From: Clostridium sp.
Lineage (GTDB): Bacteria; Bacillota; Clostridia; Clostridiales; Clostridiaceae
Direction: 5' to 3'
NCBI RefSeq assembly: GCF_022482905.1
Contig: NZ_JAKVOI010000001.1
Location: forward strand, 310,001-374,000
DNA length: 64,000 nt
This document shows, piece after piece, positions 1-9,476 of the stretch (its first letter is position 1; every line of letters starts with the position of its first letter). The position numbers and the translations under genes were made by a program. The notes under the pieces were generated by a model. It was not told the DNA's origin, made no database searches, and saw nothing but the letters and a program-made list of their open reading frames with translations.

Positions 1-1
1 G

Positions 2-76
2 CAGAATGAGGAGAATGTAACAAGGTTGTCAAATGCTTTATATCAGGTATTGAGGGACAATAATATTTTTAAATAA
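2..76 (+). CDS. C-terminal end of an unidentified prophage gene (partial)
   Basis: An open frame enters from the left edge and ends at TAA 74-76, giving 24 residues ending in RDNNIFK. It is co-directional with the late prophage operon. Too little remains to assign a family. Confidence 0.45.
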   Translation, partial: QNEENVTRLSNALYQVLRDNNIFK

Positions 77-105
77 AGGTGGCTGGCTAGACTATTTAAT
101 ATATA

Positions 106-276
106 TTATTTTTCTTTACGTACACCTTTAAAAGGTTTAGAACTTGAAGTTTTGTTATTTTTAAATCTACCAGTTTTTGAGTCTCTTTCAACCCAAGAAT
201 CAGTTTTAGAATTATGAGTTTGTGAACGCTGCTTTACTGCACCTTTACGGTATCCATCACCTGTATTGCCAGCCAT
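106..276 (-). CDS. Small basic phage-associated protein, 56 aa
   Basis: The start at 276 is chosen because GGAGATGG lies just upstream of the ATG. An ATG 15 nt further up is in frame but would overlap this ribosome-binding site. The product begins MAGNTGDGYRKGAVKQRSQT and is rich in Lys, Arg, Gly and Ser with no membrane segment. This opening is familiar from small uncharacterised proteins of many bacteria and phages; no function is known to me. It is one of few leftward genes in the prophage. Confidence 0.6.
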   Translation of the reverse strand: MAGNTGDGYRKGAVKQRSQTHNSKTDSWVERDSKTGRFKNNKTSSSKPFKGVRKEK

Positions 277-406
277 AGTAACCATCTCCAATAATAGTCA
301 ACCACCTTCTAATACCAATATTCAACATTTTATGTTAAATTCCTGCTAATTTGGGAGGAATTTTGGAGATTACGGCGAATATATGGGGTATTAAGGAGGG
401 ATGAAT

Positions 407-1180
407 TTGAGTAGAAATAAAAGAACTGCCAATATAAATTGGATAACTATAGGTATATATTTAACAATAATCATATTGATTTCTTTAATTATATATGGAT
501 TACTTTTTTTAAACTTTCCACCATCTCCAAATGGTACATCAAATACAGACTGGCTTCAATTTTGGGGAAGTTATATAGGGGGAGTTATTGGAGGAATGAC
601 TACTCTAGGTGGTGTATACTATACACTAAAACATCAAGATAATGATAAAGATGATAATGAGGATTTTCAATCAGAAATGAAGAGATTAGAAGTTATACCG
701 TGTTTAGATAATCAATCATTAGAAGATCACTCATTTAGTAGAGATTATAATTTGCCATCAGGATATTTAATTTTTTATGATTCTACTATGGATAATCGAT
801 TTACAGAAGGAGTTTGTTTTATAAATAGAATTGAAACGCAATTTATGGATCAAATTATAGATGTTTTTAAGTTAAAAATTACTAATATAGGATTAGGTCC
901 ATGCATAGGAGTTAAAATAGATTTTTATAGAGATGATAAATTAATTCTGGAGAATATTCAGCCGCAATTTGGAATGGCTGTTGGAGCTTCAAATATTATT
1001 GCACTTACATTTATTGAGTATCCTATAGGCAAATATAAACTTGTATTTACAACAAACGATGTATATATGAAAAATAGTTATAAACAAGAGCTTGAATTTG
1101 AATACATGAGTAGATACAATGAGGATAATAATGAAGACGAATATGGAGTAGCTGTTAATGCCATTACGAAGCCTTCTTAA
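407..1180 (+). CDS. Two-TM membrane protein, putative prophage moron
   Basis: The product is about 257 aa. Two hydrophobic segments lie near residues 15-35 and 55-75, the second containing WLQFWGSYIGGVIGG, followed by a soluble C-terminal domain of about 170 residues. The WGSYIGG-type membrane motif recurs in uncharacterised phage and defence-island proteins. AAGGAGGG at 393-400 directly abuts an ATG at 401, leaving no spacer, so the TTG at 407 (6-nt spacing) is the better start. Its position just before the terminase genes suggests a lysogenic accessory gene; a role in exclusion is only a guess. Confidence 0.6.
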   Translation: MSRNKRTANINWITIGIYLTIIILISLIIYGLLFLNFPPSPNGTSNTDWLQFWGSYIGGVIGGMTTLGGVYYTLKHQDNDKDDNEDFQSEMKRLEVIPCLDNQSLEDHSFSRDYNLPSGYLIFYDSTMDNRFTEGVCFINRIETQFMDQIIDVFKLKITNIGLGPCIGVKIDFYRDDKLILENIQPQFGMAVGASNIIALTFIEYPIGKYKLVFTTNDVYMKNSYKQELEFEYMSRYNEDNNEDEYGVAVNAITKPS

Positions 1181-1244
1181 CGGTTAATGTAAGATTAATT
1201 TTAATAAAAATATAGATTTTAAATTTAGGAGAGATTATTAGGCA

Positions 1245-1904
1245 ATGAATAAAATCAAAAAATTTATTAGAAAAAATAAATGTCTGTCAATTGGTGCCAT
1301 AATTTCTTTCTGTATAATCTTTTTATATAGATTAACTGATTCATGCCCAGATATATTGTGGGGATTGGGTGACTTTATATTTAAACTATCTTCAGATTTA
1401 GGATTAGCATATTTTGGTAGCTTTATTTTTTATATAATTCAAGTTTATATACCAAGAGAGGATGAATTATATAAGATTAATCAATGTATAAAAATACCTA
1501 TTGATGAAATAATAAATGGTACTAAAAGAATAACGATAGAATTGGACTTGAATAAGAAATTTTGTGATATATCTGATGAGTCAACAATATATACTGGTAA
1601 AAACGTAATAAAAGAAGAGTATTTTAATTATATATTTAGATATATTGAAGAAATAAATATAAATTCACAAAGTGTATTTGTGTTAGCAAAATTTTTAGAT
1701 AGTGATTTAATTCTGGCGCTTAATGGGATAGTTAATTCAAAATATTTTTATTATTTTAGGCAACAATACGATAATAGATATGATAAAAGTTGTCGATCAC
1801 TTTATATCAAAACATACAAAAATGAAATGATCGAGTGTTACAAAAATGTAATAATACTTGAGAATTATGCAAGAAAAAATAGCTTTAAAATAGATAGAAA
1901 ATAA
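1245..1904 (+). CDS. Unknown membrane protein, 219 aa
   Basis: AGGAGAG at 1228-1234 precedes the ATG. The N-terminus is basic (MNKIKKFIRKNK), followed by hydrophobic segments around residues 13-32 and 45-68, then a charged soluble region of about 150 residues. No family was recognised. It is AT-rich compared with the phage structural genes that follow, and with the preceding gene forms an accessory pair before the packaging module. Confidence 0.55.
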   Translation: MNKIKKFIRKNKCLSIGAIISFCIIFLYRLTDSCPDILWGLGDFIFKLSSDLGLAYFGSFIFYIIQVYIPREDELYKINQCIKIPIDEIINGTKRITIELDLNKKFCDISDESTIYTGKNVIKEEYFNYIFRYIEEININSQSVFVLAKFLDSDLILALNGIVNSKYFYYFRQQYDNRYDKSCRSLYIKTYKNEMIECYKNVIILENYARKNSFKIDRK

Positions 1905-1918
1905 AAGTAATAAATCAA

Positions 1919-1946
1919 AAAGTACTCTGTTATGAGTGCTTTATGT
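1919..1946 (+). terminator. Weak intrinsic terminator
   Basis: AAAGTACTC (1919-1927) pairs with GAGTGCTTT (1934-1942) through one G:U pair, followed by a short T-rich stretch. It separates the accessory pair from the packaging operon. Confidence 0.5.
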
Positions 1947-2006
1947 ATAGCTTTAAGTTTTACATATTCAAAACAAACAAGGCAACTAGCAACGAGGTGG
2001 TGATGG

Positions 2007-2744
2007 ATGAATGAAGCAAGAGCGCCGGATGTAAAGGAGCAGGCTAAATATGATTATTTAAATGGGATGAAATATAAAGATTTAGCAGAAAAATATAATG
2101 TTAGTTTAAATACGATAAAGTCCTGGGTAAAAAGATATAATTGGTCTAAGGAGAAAAAAGAAAGGGGTGCACACAAAAATAAAAAGGGTGCACCCTATAA
2201 TAATAAAAATGCGAAAGGTCATGGAGCTCCAGCAAAGAACAAAAACGCTGAAACGCATGGCTTTTTTTCTAAGATTTTTCCACCTGAAACAATAGATATA
2301 GTGGAGGATATTATGGTTAAAGATCCATTGGATATGCTGTGGGAAAATATAATAATTCAGTATACGGCCATAGCAAGGTCCCAGAGAATTATGGATGTTA
2401 CTGAAAAATCAGAAATGATTAAGGAACTCAAAAGATCCAAGGTCAAGACCAAGGACAGAAGTACACAGAAAACTTCCACCAATGAATCAGAGAAGGAGTA
2501 TGAATATGAGTTTCAATTTGCTTGGGATAGACAGGCTACATTCTTGAAAGCACAGAGTAGAGCTATGTCTGAATTAAGAAGTCTTATCAAGCAGTATGAT
2601 GAAATGCTTCACAATAATTGGGATAAGGCTACAGAGGAGCAGAAACTTAGGATTGAGAAACTCAGAGTTGAAGTAGATAAAGTCAAGAATCCTGACAAAG
2701 ATAAGCCTATAGAAATTATGATAAAGAGAAAAAGTGATGAATAA
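2007..2744 (+). CDS. terS: Terminase small subunit (PBSX XtmA type)
   Basis: The 245-aa product opens with a helix-turn-helix (residues ~15-50, with [19 protein letters not shown]) typical of PBSX-family small terminases, which bind the pac/cos site and recruit the large subunit. A basic low-complexity linker (~50-90) follows, then a helical oligomerisation region. GAGGTGG at 1995-2001 supports the ATG at 2007. The stop overlaps the terL start by one base, indicating translational coupling. The large subunit next door makes the assignment secure. Confidence 0.9.
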   Translation: MNEARAPDVKEQAKYDYLNGMKYKDLAEKYNVSLNTIKSWVKRYNWSKEKKERGAHKNKKGAPYNNKNAKGHGAPAKNKNAETHGFFSKIFPPETIDIVEDIMVKDPLDMLWENIIIQYTAIARSQRIMDVTEKSEMIKELKRSKVKTKDRSTQKTSTNESEKEYEYEFQFAWDRQATFLKAQSRAMSELRSLIKQYDEMLHNNWDKATEEQKLRIEKLRVEVDKVKNPDKDKPIEIMIKRKSDE

Positions 2745-4096
2745 TGCTTATAGAAAAAGAAGTAAATCCAAGCTTTGAAGATTTTATTTTTAACTGGGAT
2801 TATAAATTCTATTTTTTAGTTGGAGGTTATGGATCGTCAAAGAGTTATCATGTGGCCTTAAAATTGATCCTGAAACTGCTCCAAGAGAAAAGAACTGCAC
2901 TTGTAGTAAGAGAAGTATTTGATACTATAAGGGACAGTTGTTATTCCCTTTTAGAGGAAATAGTAATTGATATGGGCCTTGATGATAGAATCAAGTTCAC
3001 AGCTTCGCCAATGCAGGTTAAATTCCCCAATGGGTCTAAGATAATATTTAAGGGAATGGATAAACCTTCAAAGCTTAAGTCTATAAATAATGTTTCCATA
3101 GTATGGATAGAGGAATGTTCAGAGGTAAAATATGCAGGATTTAAGGAACTTCTAGGCCGTTTGAGGCATCCAAGCCTATCATTGCATATGATACTTTCAA
3201 CCAATCCTGTATCGAAAGATAATTGGACATACAAGCATTTTTTTAAAGATGAAAAGAAGAAAATATTCACACTTGATGATGAGGAACTCTATAAAAAAAG
3301 AATAGTTGTAAGAAGCAACACATATTATCATCATTCACTTGCAGATGATAATTTATTTTTGCCCAAAAGCTATATACAGCAGCTTGATGAACTGAAAACA
3401 TATGACCCTGATTTATACAGAATAGCCAGGAGAGGCAGATTTGGGGTAAATGGCAGGAGAGTACTTCCACAATTTGAAGTTGCTCCACATTATGCAGTGC
3501 TTCAAGCTATAGGTAATATAAAAAATCCAATCAGGAGAGTTGGCATGGATTTTGGTTTTGAAACTTCATACAATGCTATTGTAAGAACGTGTATTGATGA
3601 TGATAAAAAGATACTTTATATCTACTGGGAGTATTATAAAAATCAAATGACAGACGATAGAACTGCAATTGAGATAGCGGAATTTAAAGACACCCAGGAA
3701 CAAATAAATGCGGATTCAGCTGAACCTAAGACAATTAAATATTATAGACAGCAGGGTTTTAATATTAGAGGAGCTAAAAAATTTCAAGGCTCTAGGCTTC
3801 AGAATACTAAGAAGGTAAAGAGGTTTAAAAAAATAATTTGTTCCTCAAATTGCACCAATACTATAGCAGAGCTTAAAGATTTAACCTATGCTGTAGACAA
3901 GAATGAAGAGATTATAGAGGATGAATTTAATATTGATCCACATACATTTTCAGCTATATGGTATGGCCTTGATGGGTATGAGGTTGCTGATATAAAAGAG
4001 AAAAAATACGCAGACAGTGTTTACAACAAAGGCAAGGGTGTTGTTAAAAATGCACCTGTAGATCCTTATGGAAGGAAAGGAGGCGTGGTGTTCTAG
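2744..4096 (+). CDS. terL: Terminase large subunit (PBSX XtmB type)
   Basis: The 450-aa packaging ATPase/nuclease has a Walker A-like loop GGYGSSKS (27-34), Walker B IVWIEE (119-124) and coupling motif LSTNP (151-155). A C-terminal RNase H-like nuclease has Asp in MDFGFE (269) and NADSAEP (324). It translocates phage DNA into the prohead through the portal. It overlaps terS and portal by one base each. Confidence 0.95.
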   Translation: MLIEKEVNPSFEDFIFNWDYKFYFLVGGYGSSKSYHVALKLILKLLQEKRTALVVREVFDTIRDSCYSLLEEIVIDMGLDDRIKFTASPMQVKFPNGSKIIFKGMDKPSKLKSINNVSIVWIEECSEVKYAGFKELLGRLRHPSLSLHMILSTNPVSKDNWTYKHFFKDEKKKIFTLDDEELYKKRIVVRSNTYYHHSLADDNLFLPKSYIQQLDELKTYDPDLYRIARRGRFGVNGRRVLPQFEVAPHYAVLQAIGNIKNPIRRVGMDFGFETSYNAIVRTCIDDDKKILYIYWEYYKNQMTDDRTAIEIAEFKDTQEQINADSAEPKTIKYYRQQGFNIRGAKKFQGSRLQNTKKVKRFKKIICSSNCTNTIAELKDLTYAVDKNEEIIEDEFNIDPHTFSAIWYGLDGYEVADIKEKKYADSVYNKGKGVVKNAPVDPYGRKGGVVF

Positions 4097-5616
4097 TGGA
4101 AAGCAGCGAAGAAAGACAGGCTAAATCAATAAGAGATACATTGTTGAATCTACCCGGTAATGAGTTAGAGGAAAGAATAAGAGTAAGAAAAGACTATATT
4201 TTTTATAAAGGCAAATCCATAGATTTGGGAATGGCTAAACATGTACCAATATTATATGGGCAAAATTGGCCGGTGGATGATAACTGTGATTACAAGCCCA
4301 CACAGGATATAAGGAATAAGATCAAACCGCTACTCCGGAAGCAGGCACGCTGGATGTTTGGGGTAAGGCCTACTTTAAAATTCAAACCCGACAATAAAGA
4401 AGACAGAGAAAAGTGTGAAGAACTTAGAAAATTTATTGAGGATGTATTGGATGATAACTCCTTCTGGCCGACAACTAAAAAGGCATTTTTAGAGTCATCG
4501 GTTAAAAAAAGAGTTTTGCTTAGGGTAGAAGCAAACCCTAATTCTCCACTGGTCATTAAATATGAATCAATAGAGAATTTCTATTACAAGGAGAAAAACG
4601 GGAAGCTTTTGTATGTTGTGTTCTTTGAAGAAGATGAGGAGAATGTATATAAAGAGTCCGATACAGAGAAGTTCTATTACCTCCATACTTATTATTACAA
4701 ATTTACAGAAGGTGGGGAAAAGCAGGCATGGTATAAAAAAGAAACATATAAGAATTCAGATCTTCAGGAGAATATGACAATAGAAGTTGATACTGGATTT
4801 TCAACTATTCCATGCTGGTTGATAAAAAATGGCGGAGAATTAAATAATTCGTTTGGTGAATCTGATGTAGAGGAATTAATGGATATACAGAATCAATACA
4901 ACAGGACTGTTAGTGATTTCAGGGATGCATTGAGATTTCAGATGTTTGGTGCTGAAGTTGTTATTGATGGAAATGAAGATGATGTCAACAAATTTACAAT
5001 AGCTCCTGGTGCACTTCATGCAGTAAAGACAAATAATAGTGCATCCGATAACGGCAAACAGGCGGTAGTTCAAAGGATGGAGTATACAATGGGTAACAAT
5101 GCAGCTGTTGAAGCCTATCTTGAAAGGGCTGAAGCAGATATGAATTTTACTATGGATATGCCCAAATTGAAGGATCTGAACAATATTCCAAGCGCAAAGG
5201 CTATGGGATATCTTTATAATGATTTGATTTCCAGGTGTGAAGAAAAATGGAATGATTGGACTCCGGCTTTTTTAGGACTTTTTGAATTTATAAAGGAAGT
5301 TGGGGAAGTGTGTTATCTGGGAAAGTATGATAAATCATGGAATCAATTGAAGTATAGTACCTTGTTTGAGCATAACTATCCTCTGCCGAGTGATGATGAA
5401 GCAAAGAAAACGCTGGCAATGAGTGAAGTCGATAGTGGAGTAAGATCTCACCAGTCTTACATCAAGGATTACTCAGACACAGAAAATGCCGAGGATGAAT
5501 GGAATGAAATACTTAAAGAGAAATCACAGTTGACTAATTCAGAGGATTCATTTACTGAAGGTCTGAACAGTGAATTAAACAATGGCGTTGATAACAATTT
5601 GAATATTGGTGAATAA
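4096..5616 (+). CDS. Portal protein (SPP1 gp6-like)
   Basis: The 506-aa product starts at GTG 4096 inside the terL stop codon (TAGTG overlap). It has the length and layout of SPP1 gp6-type portals: an acidic C-terminal tail (~470-506), a central helical stem/wing region and the motif DIQNQYNRTVSDF. The portal forms the dodecameric channel at one capsid vertex, binds the terminase and later the connector proteins. Position after terL and before the MuF gene is canonical. Confidence 0.92.
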   Translation: MESSEERQAKSIRDTLLNLPGNELEERIRVRKDYIFYKGKSIDLGMAKHVPILYGQNWPVDDNCDYKPTQDIRNKIKPLLRKQARWMFGVRPTLKFKPDNKEDREKCEELRKFIEDVLDDNSFWPTTKKAFLESSVKKRVLLRVEANPNSPLVIKYESIENFYYKEKNGKLLYVVFFEEDEENVYKESDTEKFYYLHTYYYKFTEGGEKQAWYKKETYKNSDLQENMTIEVDTGFSTIPCWLIKNGGELNNSFGESDVEELMDIQNQYNRTVSDFRDALRFQMFGAEVVIDGNEDDVNKFTIAPGALHAVKTNNSASDNGKQAVVQRMEYTMGNNAAVEAYLERAEADMNFTMDMPKLKDLNNIPSAKAMGYLYNDLISRCEEKWNDWTPAFLGLFEFIKEVGEVCYLGKYDKSWNQLKYSTLFEHNYPLPSDDEAKKTLAMSEVDSGVRSHQSYIKDYSDTENAEDEWNEILKEKSQLTNSEDSFTEGLNSELNNGVDNNLNIGE

Positions 5617-5618
5617 TT

Positions 5619-7046
5619 ATGAATGAATATGAAAAGATGATTCTTGATGCTAGAAAACAATTTGCATCCTTGAACTTTGAACAGGAAAAAGAACTTTTTA
5701 ATATTTACAAAGATGTTGGAAACAAGCTGATTGGTGAAATTTTAAGTATGCCTCAATCCAGAACCAGGTACCATAAAATAGAGCAATATAAAATAATTAA
5801 TGAATACAGGACAGAGCTTTATTATAATCTCAATAAAACAATTAAAAATAATGTATACAAAAGTTCTGATATACAGAAAGGTGTGCAGCTTAGTTTTGTA
5901 GACATTATTTCACCTGATAAAGCTACCAATGAAGCTCTGAAAAGGACTATAACAAAGGTATCAAGCAATGCGGTAAAACAGCTTATATCAGGCAGTTATT
6001 ACAAGGATGGCAAGACTTTAAGTAAGAGGCTTTGGAATATAACAGGCGACAATGGCAGTAAAATAGATAAAATCATAAAGACCAATATTGCCAAAGGAGC
6101 CAATGTTAAAGAACTTGCAGCAGAGCTTGACAAATATGTTAATCCGAAGAACAGGATAACAGCTAAAAGTTTCAAGGCAGGAATCACCAATAAAGTATCT
6201 TACCAAGCTCAAAGGCTGGCGAGGACCTCAATTACACATGCCCAAACTGAGACCTTAATACAAAATGCAATAAGAAATCCATTTTGTAAAGGACTCAAGT
6301 GGAATTTAAGCCCCAGCCATTTTATGCGCATGCATGGCAGAAGGGATATATGTGACGAATATAACAGGAAGGTGTTTGCACCAGAGGATTTGCCACTGCA
6401 GCATCCTAATTGTTTATGCTATATGACAGAAGTGATTGAGGAATTAGACAAGTGTGTTGAAACCATGAAGGATTGGAGTAAAGATAGGGCCAATCCGGGA
6501 ATTAAGTCTAATATAGATAATTGGGTTCAAAGCGAAAAGTACCCAGGTGTTGAAGCTAAGGGAAGTTATGACTCCCAAACTGGCAAAATCAATATTCAGG
6601 TTCGAGAGGTTAAATCTAATGTTAATAATGTCAATGCTGCGGAATTAGAAAAAATACAAAATTATAAACCTCCGTTAGCTAAAAGGCACAGGCTTCAATC
6701 AATAGGTAAAAATTCTAATCCAAAGGATAAGACTACAATAATACTTCCATATGTTGATTACAACAAGGATATTGAAGATATAAAGAAAGGATTGTATAAT
6801 AAAGTAAATGATACTTTTGAAGTCAATGGAAGGGTATATGGTTGCCATAGTAACAGGTTCTATCCAATAAGTGGTGATGGATTTGTAACATTAGATAGAA
6901 ATGAATATAAAGTATTAATTAAAATGAAAACAGAAAGTAAAAACCCGAGACTTAAAGAATTTTTAATAAGAATGGGAGCCACAGAAGAAATGATTCAAAA
7001 AATATCAAGTATTTTGAAGGTAGGTGAAGAAGACAATGGATACTAG
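5619..7046 (+). CDS. MuF/SPP1 gp7-type minor head protein with C-terminal toxin-like domain
   Basis: Residues 1-270 form a MuF minor head protein, including the helix ARTSITHAQTE (201-211) and the closing zinc-type motif HPNCLCY (262-268). An ordinary gp7 would end soon after. This 475-aa protein continues through a linker (~280-345) into an extra domain of about 125 residues containing VNGRVYGCHSNRFYPISGDG (402-421). MuF proteins fused to polymorphic toxin domains are a described phage class, probably delivered with DNA. The domain itself was not recognised. The next gene overlaps its stop and is a candidate immunity gene. Confidence 0.85.
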   Translation: MNEYEKMILDARKQFASLNFEQEKELFNIYKDVGNKLIGEILSMPQSRTRYHKIEQYKIINEYRTELYYNLNKTIKNNVYKSSDIQKGVQLSFVDIISPDKATNEALKRTITKVSSNAVKQLISGSYYKDGKTLSKRLWNITGDNGSKIDKIIKTNIAKGANVKELAAELDKYVNPKNRITAKSFKAGITNKVSYQAQRLARTSITHAQTETLIQNAIRNPFCKGLKWNLSPSHFMRMHGRRDICDEYNRKVFAPEDLPLQHPNCLCYMTEVIEELDKCVETMKDWSKDRANPGIKSNIDNWVQSEKYPGVEAKGSYDSQTGKINIQVREVKSNVNNVNAAELEKIQNYKPPLAKRHRLQSIGKNSNPKDKTTIILPYVDYNKDIEDIKKGLYNKVNDTFEVNGRVYGCHSNRFYPISGDGFVTLDRNEYKVLIKMKTESKNPRLKEFLIRMGATEEMIQKISSILKVGEEDNGY

Positions 7047-7335
7047 AGAGCTTTTTAGTAAAAGAAAATTAACGGATGATGAATTGATAAGAGCAGCAGT
7101 AAAAGTATTAAAAGTTGAAACTAAAGATGTGTTAATAGTTAATGAAGTTAATGACTGGTTAAAAAGAGATAAGCAATCCGTTGTTTTCGAGTATACTGGA
7201 TTCCTTGATAAAGAAGATACAGATGATTATATTGGATATTACTATTATAGTATTTATTTCTATAAAGATAAATTTTTAGGTAAACTAAAGCAACTAGAAA
7301 AAGAATTTAATACAGAAGTTATTGTTACCATTTAA
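7036..7335 (+). CDS. Candidate immunity protein for the MuF toxin, 99 aa
   Basis: ATG 7036 is preferred, with AGGTGA 8 nt upstream; an in-frame GTG at 7024 would add four residues. The reading frame overlaps the end of the MuF gene by 11 nt, so the two are translationally coupled. The product is small, cytoplasmic and rich in acidic and aromatic residues (DDYIGYYYYSIYFY), as many immunity proteins are. No family was recognised; the role rests on size, overlap and placement before a terminator inside the head operon. Confidence 0.5.
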   Translation: MDTRELFSKRKLTDDELIRAAVKVLKVETKDVLIVNEVNDWLKRDKQSVVFEYTGFLDKEDTDDYIGYYYYSIYFYKDKFLGKLKQLEKEFNTEVIVTI

Positions 7336-7369
7336 AAGCACTTACTAAAAGAAAATAGTGAGTGCTTTT
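7334..7369 (+). terminator. Intrinsic terminator after toxin-immunity pair
   Basis: A 13-bp stem (AAAAGCACTTACT with AGTGAGTGCTTTT) begins in the stop codon region of the immunity gene and ends in a T run. A terminator inside the head operon suggests a cargo cassette, or an attenuator that lowers expression of downstream genes. Confidence 0.75.
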
Positions 7370-7396
7370 ATTATATCCAAAATTAAGGAGGTAGAA

Positions 7397-7753
7397 ATGA
7401 AAGATTATTTAATCTGGTTGAATGGTGGAAATAGCCTAGGCGGTACTGCAGAAGAAAATGAATTGATAAAGCTCAAAGAAAACTATAAAAAGGCTGAAAG
7501 CGGAAAACAGGCTGATAATTATGTATGTTATGAACTTAAAGATACAGATGGAGTCACTTATGTAAATTTATTTAATATACAGGCTATAGCAATTACCGAG
7601 TGTACTGGGAATAAAGATATTGGTTTTTCACCGTATAAATCTGCAAGAGAGGCTGAAATATATTATGGGCCTCAAATAAATACCAATAAGTGTGTAAGAG
7701 AGTTTGCTAAACGATTAAAAGACGCACTTGAAACAACAAGAATAAATAATTAA
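7397..7753 (+). CDS. Unknown phage protein, 118 aa
   Basis: AAGGAGG at 7385-7391 fixes the start at ATG 7397 (MKDYLIWLNGGNSLGGTAEE). The product is soluble with no clear motif. It lies between the toxin-immunity cassette and the scaffold region, so it may be cargo rather than a structural gene. Confidence 0.6.
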   Translation: MKDYLIWLNGGNSLGGTAEENELIKLKENYKKAESGKQADNYVCYELKDTDGVTYVNLFNIQAIAITECTGNKDIGFSPYKSAREAEIYYGPQINTNKCVREFAKRLKDALETTRINN

Positions 7754-7793
7754 GATTTTATAAATCCATTTGGAAACAAGGAGGATTGGGCAA

Positions 7794-8384
7794 ATGGGGA
7801 AGTATAAAAAGAAGCCAGTTGTAATTGAAGCCGTACAATTTCTAGACACAGCAGAGAGCTTGGATAAATTAAGTGATTTTATGGGGCAAATGAGAGTAAG
7901 TTATAAGAATCCAGATAAACCGGTAATTCCAATATCTACATTAGAAGGTACCATGTATGCCAGTGTTGGGGACTACATTATAAAAGGTGTAAATGGTGAA
8001 TTCTATCCATGCAAGCAGGATATATTCAAGAAGACATATGAATCTCCGTCTATTACTGTAAATGATATCGCTGAAAATGATGATATACTAAATACCTTAA
8101 ATGAGATGAACAGCTTACATAGCGAAATTTTTAATGATATTACGAAAATATATTTCCATTATGACATTAGCAATAGGCATCTGGGTGGACTTGTTCAAAT
8201 TATAAAAGATGGTGAAGAGAAGAACATAACTTTATCCGGGGAAGATGCAGAAGAATTAACTGTAAGGTTGTGTACAGAATTTGGTGTACCATGGGAAACA
8301 ATCAGTGAATTTGACATGACTTTAGAATCAGATACAATACCAATTTTTAATATTAAATTATATCCAATCAGAGTAAAACCTTAG
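7794..8384 (+). CDS. Phage protein with PVVIEAVQF N-terminal domain, 196 aa
   Basis: AAGGAGG at 7779-7785 supports ATG 7794. Residues 1-75 match the widespread small phage protein type that starts MGKYKKKPVVIEAVQ and carries a GDYIIKGVNGEFYPCK motif. Residues ~90-196 form an additional unrecognised domain rich in acidic residues. Function is unknown; placed just upstream of the scaffold gene. Confidence 0.65.
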   Translation: MGKYKKKPVVIEAVQFLDTAESLDKLSDFMGQMRVSYKNPDKPVIPISTLEGTMYASVGDYIIKGVNGEFYPCKQDIFKKTYESPSITVNDIAENDDILNTLNEMNSLHSEIFNDITKIYFHYDISNRHLGGLVQIIKDGEEKNITLSGEDAEELTVRLCTEFGVPWETISEFDMTLESDTIPIFNIKLYPIRVKP

Positions 8385-8426
8385 AAATAAGGCTTTTTAT
8401 TTTGTAAAAAGTGAGGAGGAACTGAA

Positions 8427-9044
8427 ATGGCAAAATTAAAGGAAATCATAGGGGAAGCCCTATATAATCAGCTTCCAGCTGATAAGCAGAAAGAATATGA
8501 AAACAAGGATTATGAAGACATATCTGGCGGAGCTTATATCCCTAAAGATAAATTTGAACAGGTAAACGGGCAGGCTAAAGAATACAAAAAGCAAGTGTCA
8601 GAAAGGGATACTCAAATTACCAAACTTAAGGATGAATTTAAAGATACTGAGGGTTTAAAGGAAAAAGTTGAAAAACTGGAATCAGATAATAAAACTCAAA
8701 AAGAAACATATGAAAAACAGCTGGGAGATATTGCTTTTAATAATGCTTTAGAAAAAGGCTTAGGTGCCTATAGCGTTAAGGATAAGAAGTTAGTTATGGC
8801 ACTTATTGATAAGGATAAGCTTAAGGTTGATGGAGATAACATCATAGGACTAAAAGAACAAATAGAGCCACTCCAGAAGTCACATGAGTATTTGTTTGAG
8901 AAAGAAATCAATGGAACAGGATCATTCGATACTGGAGGTGGCTCAGATGGGAATAAACCAGTAAAAAGCAATTTTGCAACGGAGTTGGGTAAGAAGAAAG
9001 CTGAAATTTTAAAGGCCAAAGGGCTGGAGGATTTCGCTAAATAA
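8427..9044 (+). CDS. Capsid scaffolding protein (phage GP20-type minor structural protein)
   Basis: The 205-aa, highly charged, mostly helical protein has a coiled coil at ~55-110. It ends in the short basic LGKKKAEILKAKGLEDF tail typical of the GP20 scaffold family, which templates prohead assembly. It is immediately upstream of the decoration and capsid genes, the usual place for a scaffold. RBS GGAGGA precedes ATG 8427. Confidence 0.88.
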   Translation: MAKLKEIIGEALYNQLPADKQKEYENKDYEDISGGAYIPKDKFEQVNGQAKEYKKQVSERDTQITKLKDEFKDTEGLKEKVEKLESDNKTQKETYEKQLGDIAFNNALEKGLGAYSVKDKKLVMALIDKDKLKVDGDNIIGLKEQIEPLQKSHEYLFEKEINGTGSFDTGGGSDGNKPVKSNFATELGKKKAEILKAKGLEDFAK

Positions 9045-9066
9045 TAAAAAGGAGATGTGAAAAGTA

Positions 9067-9459
9067 ATGAGACAATCAAGCTATACAATTGGTGCAAAAC
9101 AAAATAAATTGAGATTAATTGCAGGGGATCATTTTATATCACTTCCATTAAAGGTTAGAAAAGGTGATGTGGCCACGTTACTTGATACCAATGAAGTATT
9201 AACAGCAGGTACTCTGATAACTAAAGATGGAAAGCCAGTTACATCAACTACTACAACTACAGATGTATGGGGAGTCGTGTATCAGGATGTAAGCTTCAAA
9301 GGTTCCATGTCACCTACGGCAAATGCTGATGATGCTACGGAAGTAGTGCCGGTGTTTGTCCATGGTGCCTTATATGAATCAGCAGTTAAATTCAATGCAG
9401 ATGAAGCTATAAAGGAAATTGAAAAATCTGCTTTGAAATTAATTATTTTTGGAGAATAG
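9067..9459 (+). CDS. Capsid decoration/head stabilisation protein
   Basis: The 130-aa beta-rich protein contains a Thr run (VTSTTTTTDVWGVVYQDV) and a C-terminal FGE. It sits between scaffold and capsid genes, where E-type capsid phages encode a lambda gpD-like decoration protein. Assignment relies on position, size and predicted fold rather than an identified motif. Confidence 0.7.
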   Translation: MRQSSYTIGAKQNKLRLIAGDHFISLPLKVRKGDVATLLDTNEVLTAGTLITKDGKPVTSTTTTTDVWGVVYQDVSFKGSMSPTANADDATEVVPVFVHGALYESAVKFNADEAIKEIEKSALKLIIFGE

Positions 9460-9476
9460 AAGGAGGAATTTGACTA

